NCBI RefSeq assembly: GCF_024437735.1
Contig: NZ_JANFQO010000008.1
Span: 124,001-188,000, forward strand
Direction: 5' to 3'
DNA: 64,000 bases
DNA from: Tahibacter harae
GTDB taxonomy: Bacteria > Pseudomonadota > Gammaproteobacteria > Xanthomonadales > Rhodanobacteraceae
Below the pieces are notes generated by a model. The model did no database searches, had not been told where the DNA came from, and saw only the letters and a list, made by a program, of their open reading frames with translations. Position numbers and translations under genes: made by a program. This document shows positions 61,052 through 64,000 of this stretch, in pieces. Positions within the stretch are counted from its first letter, which is position 1. Each line of letters starts with the position of its first letter.

Positions 61052-61501
61052 TCAGGGCTCTCCCAGCTCCCACAGTACGTTGATGATGCGCCACTCGCCG
61101 TCCTCGGCGCGCACCAGGTGCATGTAGTCCACCCATTCGTCCATCTGCAGGCGCACCGAGGCGACATTGCCGAAGCCATCGAGGATCTCGACCTCGGCGC
61201 GCCGCGGCGCCTTGGCATAGCGCTGCGCATTTTCCGGCCTGGTGCCGGCAACAAGGCCGGCCTTGTCCAGCTCCGACAGTTCGCGCCTGCGCTCCTTGTT
61301 CTTCAGATAGGCGCGCTTGGCCAGCTTGTCGTGCAGCACGCCGGCCATCTGCGCGCCGTCGCCGGCGTACCAGCCGCGGGCATAGGCCAGCGCCGCGGCG
61401 CGAACGGCGGCCTGGTCGGATTCGCCCAGATGCACTTCGGCCGCCAGGGCAGGGGCAGCGGCGCAGAACGCGATCAGCACGGCGGCGAACAAGGACTTCA
61501 T
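61052..61501 (-). CDS. Secreted NTF2-like/lumazine-binding-type protein
   Basis: Exported protein of 149 residues: signal peptide (MKSLFAAVLIAFCAAAPALA) then EVHLGESDQAAVRAAALAYARGWYAGDGAQMAGVLH, a typical NTF2/SnoaL-like first helix-pair, with VEILDGFGNVASVRLQMDEWVDYMHLVRAEDGEWRIINVLWE (blocks cited) as the beta-sheet end. This fits the putative lumazine-binding (DUF4878/SnoaL) group. Ligand unknown. GGAG ribosome site before the ATG at 61501. Confidence 0.8.
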   Translation of the reverse strand: MKSLFAAVLIAFCAAAPALAAEVHLGESDQAAVRAAALAYARGWYAGDGAQMAGVLHDKLAKRAYLKNKERRRELSELDKAGLVAGTRPENAQRYAKAPRRAEVEILDGFGNVASVRLQMDEWVDYMHLVRAEDGEWRIINVLWELGEP

Positions 61502-61794
61502 GCAGCAACTCCGCAAAGTAGAGGGACAGGATGAGAGGCGGGACGAACGGCCGATCCTGCCCGAACACGCCGCACACGGAAACAGCCGGCGCCGGGAATG
61601 ACCGCCGCCGCAAAGCCGGGTTCGCGCCGGTCGCCCGGCGGTGCGGAATTTGCGCCGGACTGCTGGAAGCCGGTGGCGGCGTGGCCGGAGCCGCCGCCGT
61701 TGGCTTGGTGATCCGACGAGGAAGATCTTCGCGGTGTTTTTATGGCAACAACCTGGATCCTGCGCCGGGATTTGGCGCCGCCCCCTCACCCCAG
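61502..61794. other. Intergenic region before the NTF2-like gene
   Basis: About 290 bases without a supported gene. It carries the presumed promoter of the NTF2-like gene (minus strand) and runs into repeat element C. Confidence 0.4.
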
Positions 61795-61795
61795 T

Positions 61796-61901
61796 CCTCT
61801 CCCCCAAGCGAGCTTGGAGGAGAGGGAGCTTTCCGCTTTTCCTGAATAAAATCGGCAAATTTCACTTGCCAAAAAAAACGGATTCCGCCGCACACTCCCT
61901 G
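61796..61901 (-). repeat. Dispersed element, copy C core
   Basis: On the minus strand: GCAGGGAGTGTGCGGCGGAA, inner inverted repeat GGCAAGTGAAATTTGCC (61870-61854), TTCAGGAAAAGCGGAAAGCTCCCTC and a CTCC-AAGC/GCTTGGGGGAGAGG hairpin (about 61825-61796). It matches copies A and B in order and sequence and lies downstream of the hybrid kinase in that gene's orientation. Confidence 0.85.
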
Positions 61902-61935
61902 CGAACCCCGAACCCCGAACCCCGAACCCCGAATC
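61902..61935 (-). repeat. Heptamer array GGGTTCG x4 at the stop codon of the hybrid kinase
   Basis: Four CGAACCC units (plus strand 61902-61929) plus a partial CGAATCA. Read on the minus strand the kinase stop TGA is followed directly by TTCGGGGTTCGGGG, so array and stop codon abut. Confidence 0.9.
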
Positions 61936-64000
61936 ACAAATCACAACCTGAAGCATCCCCAAACTCCGCCGCCAGCAAAGCCCGCGTAACCGGTTTGCGC
62001 AGAAAGCCGTCCATGCCGGCGGCCCTGGCCTGAACCTCGACATCCGCGTCGCTGCGTGCGGTCAGTGCAACGATGCGCAGTCGCTGCACGGATTCCTGTT
62101 CCTGCGCGCGCAGCAGGCGGGCGAGCTGGAAGCCGTCCACGTCGGGCAGGTCCAGGTCCAGCAGCACCCGCTGCGGCCGGCGCGTCGCGACTTCAGCCAG
62201 GGCGGCCAGGGCCTGCGGTGCGTGGCGTACGGTATGGCCCAGGCTCTGCAGCAGTTCGGTCAGCACCTGGGCGACGGTGGGATCGTCGTCGACCAGCAGC
62301 ACGTCCAGCGCGGGGGCGGGCGCGGCAGGTGCCGGAGCCGGCGGCGTCTCGGCGGGAGCGGCCGGCAGGCGCAGCGACACGGTGAAGGTGCTGCCGCGGC
62401 CGGGCGCGGTTTCCACGCTGATATGGCCGCCCATGAGCCGGACCAGTTCGCCGGAAATGGCCAGGCCCAGGCCACTGCCTCCCTTGCTGCGGCCGTTCGC
62501 ATCCTGGCTGTACTGCTGGAACAGGCGTGCCTGCATGGCCGTGTCCATGCCGGGGCCGGTGTCGCTGATGCGGAAACGCTGCTCGCCCGGCTCGGCCGCG
62601 GCCAGTTCCAGCGTCACGCCGCCGACCTCGGTGAACTTCACCGCATTGTTCACGATGTTCAGCAATATCTGGCGCAGACGCTGGGCATCGCCGATCACCG
62701 CGACCGGCGGCCGCACCGGCAGGCGCACCAGGAAGCCTATGCCCTTGCGCGCGGCCAGGGCGTGGCCTACGTCGGCCACGTCGTGCAGTACGCGCTGGGG
62801 ATCGAAGGCGGCCTGCTCCAGGCGCAGTTGGCCGGCTTCGACGCGGGCCAGGTCCAGCGCGTCGTTGACCAGGCGCAGCATGTGTTCGCCGGACGTGCGT
62901 ATGCCGCCGACATAGCTGAGCTGGCGCGGTTCCAGCGGCGTGCGCTGCAGCAGCTCGGCCATGCCCAGCAGGCCGGTCATGGGCGTGCGTATCTCGTGGC
63001 CGAGGTGGGCGAGGAAATGCGACTTGGCCGCGCTGGCCTGCTCGGCCAGCTCGCGCCGCTGCGAGGCCAGCGCCAGCGCATGCGCGCGCGCAACGCGGCG
63101 GCGCCAGACCAGCCCGCCGAGCAGCGCGAACGCCGCCAGCAGCACCGCGTACAGCACATAGGCCAAGGGCCGCGCCCACGGCGGCGCGGCGACGACGACG
63201 TGCAGCGGCGCGGCCAGCTCGACGCGGTCGTCGAAGCCGGTATGCGCACGCACATGCAGGCGGTAGTCGCCGGTGCGCAGCTGGGCCAGTTCGCGCTGGC
63301 CGCTGTCGCTGCCGGCGATCCAGCTGCTGTCGAAGCCCTGCAGCAGGAATTCGTAGCGGTTGGCCGCGACGTAGGACAACGCGCGCGCTTCCACGCGCAG
63401 GTCGCGGTCGTTCCAGGCCAGCAGCACGGGCTGGGCCGGATCGAAGGCGTATTCGCCGCTGCCGCGGCGCACGCGCACGCCGGTCAGGCGCAGCGGCGGC
63501 GGCGGCAGCTGCGGATCGGCGGCGCTGGTGTCGAACGCGACCACGCCGACCGTGGTCGCCGCCACCGCAACGCCATCGGCACGCAGGGAAAGACTGCGGT
63601 CGACGAATTCCGAACCCTGCAGGCCGGCCTCGGCGGCGTAGTGGCGCACTTCGCTGCGGCGCGGATCGACCCGGTACAGGCCGCGCGGCGTGCTCACCCA
63701 CAGGCGCTCGCGCGTATCCAGCACCAGCGCGCCGGCGTCCAGCGCCGGCCAGCCCTGCGCAGCGTCGATCAGCTGCGTGCGCACATAGCCGGCGGCGCCG
63801 CGCGGCGCGTAGCGCTCCAGCGCGCCGAAGCGGTGCAGCCAGACGCTGCCGTCGGCGGCAAAGGCAAAAGCATGGATGCGCGTCTCCGGCAGGCCGGTCA
63901 CCGCGGCGAAGCGGCCCGCGGCGCTGTCGTAGCGATCCATGCCGCGCACATGGGAGACCCACAGCGAACCGTCCGGCGCGCCGCGCATGGATTCGACATC
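61934..64000 (-). CDS. Beta-propeller hybrid sensor histidine kinase (5' part beyond window)
   Basis: The 3' part of a large one-protein two-component system; at least 688 codons are present and the frame stays open to base 64000, so the N-terminus is missing. Order: periplasmic two-component-regulator propeller blades (DGSLWVSHVRGMDRYD, ERLWVSTPRGLYRVDP), a Y_Y_Y domain (YEFLLQGFDSSWI), one membrane helix (LAYVLYAVLLAAFALLGGLVW), HisKA with LAHLGHEIRTPMTG, HATPase (NIVNNAVKF; DTGPGMD; SGLGLAIS) and a receiver with phospho-Asp in VLLDLDLPDVDG. Such proteins often sense carbohydrates at the cell surface; no output regulator is seen here. Confidence 0.92.
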   Translation of the reverse strand, partial: DVESMRGAPDGSLWVSHVRGMDRYDSAAGRFAAVTGLPETRIHAFAFAADGSVWLHRFGALERYAPRGAAGYVRTQLIDAAQGWPALDAGALVLDTRERLWVSTPRGLYRVDPRRSEVRHYAAEAGLQGSEFVDRSLSLRADGVAVAATTVGVVAFDTSAADPQLPPPPLRLTGVRVRRGSGEYAFDPAQPVLLAWNDRDLRVEARALSYVAANRYEFLLQGFDSSWIAGSDSGQRELAQLRTGDYRLHVRAHTGFDDRVELAAPLHVVVAAPPWARPLAYVLYAVLLAAFALLGGLVWRRRVARAHALALASQRRELAEQASAAKSHFLAHLGHEIRTPMTGLLGMAELLQRTPLEPRQLSYVGGIRTSGEHMLRLVNDALDLARVEAGQLRLEQAAFDPQRVLHDVADVGHALAARKGIGFLVRLPVRPPVAVIGDAQRLRQILLNIVNNAVKFTEVGGVTLELAAAEPGEQRFRISDTGPGMDTAMQARLFQQYSQDANGRSKGGSGLGLAISGELVRLMGGHISVETAPGRGSTFTVSLRLPAAPAETPPAPAPAAPAPALDVLLVDDDPTVAQVLTELLQSLGHTVRHAPQALAALAEVATRRPQRVLLDLDLPDVDGFQLARLLRAQEQESVQRLRIVALTARSDADVEVQARAAGMDGFLRKPVTRALLAAEFGDASGCDL

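Overview
The window reads as chromosomal DNA of a high-GC gammaproteobacterium of the order Lysobacterales (Xanthomonadales). The gene content and order fit this: a pilGHIJK-chpABC cluster, pilT-pilU beside yggS-proC-yggT, gshB-tonB-algH-ruvX-pyrB, aroK-aroB-SPOR-hemE, a Lif-dependent lipase, exosortase H, and simple GGGATTC-type tandem arrays at gene ends. A Rhodanobacteraceae-like genus (for example Dokdonella) is my best guess; that is inference. I see no rRNA, tRNA, CRISPR array, prophage or transposase gene.

Layout. 0-2.4 kb: phoH, a secreted beta-propeller gene and ybeY, overlapping end to end. 2.4-9.4 kb (minus strand): type II secretion genes gspG-H-I-J-K-L-M-N followed by a HisN-type phosphatase; gspC, D, E and F are absent here. 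9.4-15.5 kb: bioA, a Fur-box-controlled TonB-dependent receptor with a DUF6607-type lipoprotein, and rsmE. 16.1-30.7 kb (minus): the complete twitching-motility chemosensory operon pilG-H-I-J-K-chpA-B-C, with a 2408-residue ChpA and an unusually long ChpB. 30.8-36.5 kb: gshB, a TonB-like transducer, algH, ruvX, pyrB and a large lipoprotein. 36.6-39.2 kb (minus): pilT, pilU and a small coupled gene. 39.3-44.0 kb: yggS, proC, yggT, a DUF4426 protein, a histidine phosphatase and an APH-family phosphotransferase. 44.5-48.7 kb (minus): lipase with its foldase, a secreted unknown, a BtuF-like protein and pdxH. 48.9-54.1 kb (minus): five genes in tandem, namely an OmpR-type regulator, a coiled-coil protein, a membrane protein with BON-like and OmpA domains, a Ras-like small GTPase and a hybrid histidine kinase. 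54.1-56.0 kb (minus): dodecin, an SDR epimerase and exosortase H. 56.2-61.0 kb: aroK, aroB, a WGR mini-protein, a SPOR protein and hemE. 61.0-64.0 kb (minus): an NTF2-like secreted protein and a beta-propeller hybrid sensor kinase cut by the window edge.

How the parts fit together. Type IV pilus retraction (pilT/U) and its chemosensory control (pil-chp) lie about 6 kb apart, separated by housekeeping genes. The lipase-foldase pair is a plausible cargo for the type II secretion system whose pseudopilus and inner-membrane genes lie at 3.6-9.4 kb. The best candidate for an undescribed system is the 48.9-54.1 kb cassette. A Ras-like GTPase lacking the usual catalytic Gln is translationally coupled on one side to a membrane protein that joins a Roadblock/longin-like cytoplasmic region to a periplasmic OmpA domain, and on the other side to a hybrid kinase. 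A second theme is a dispersed repeat family: short tandem arrays followed by a conserved hairpin core, placed directly after stop codons in gene orientation at three loci, with related hairpin modules at a fourth.
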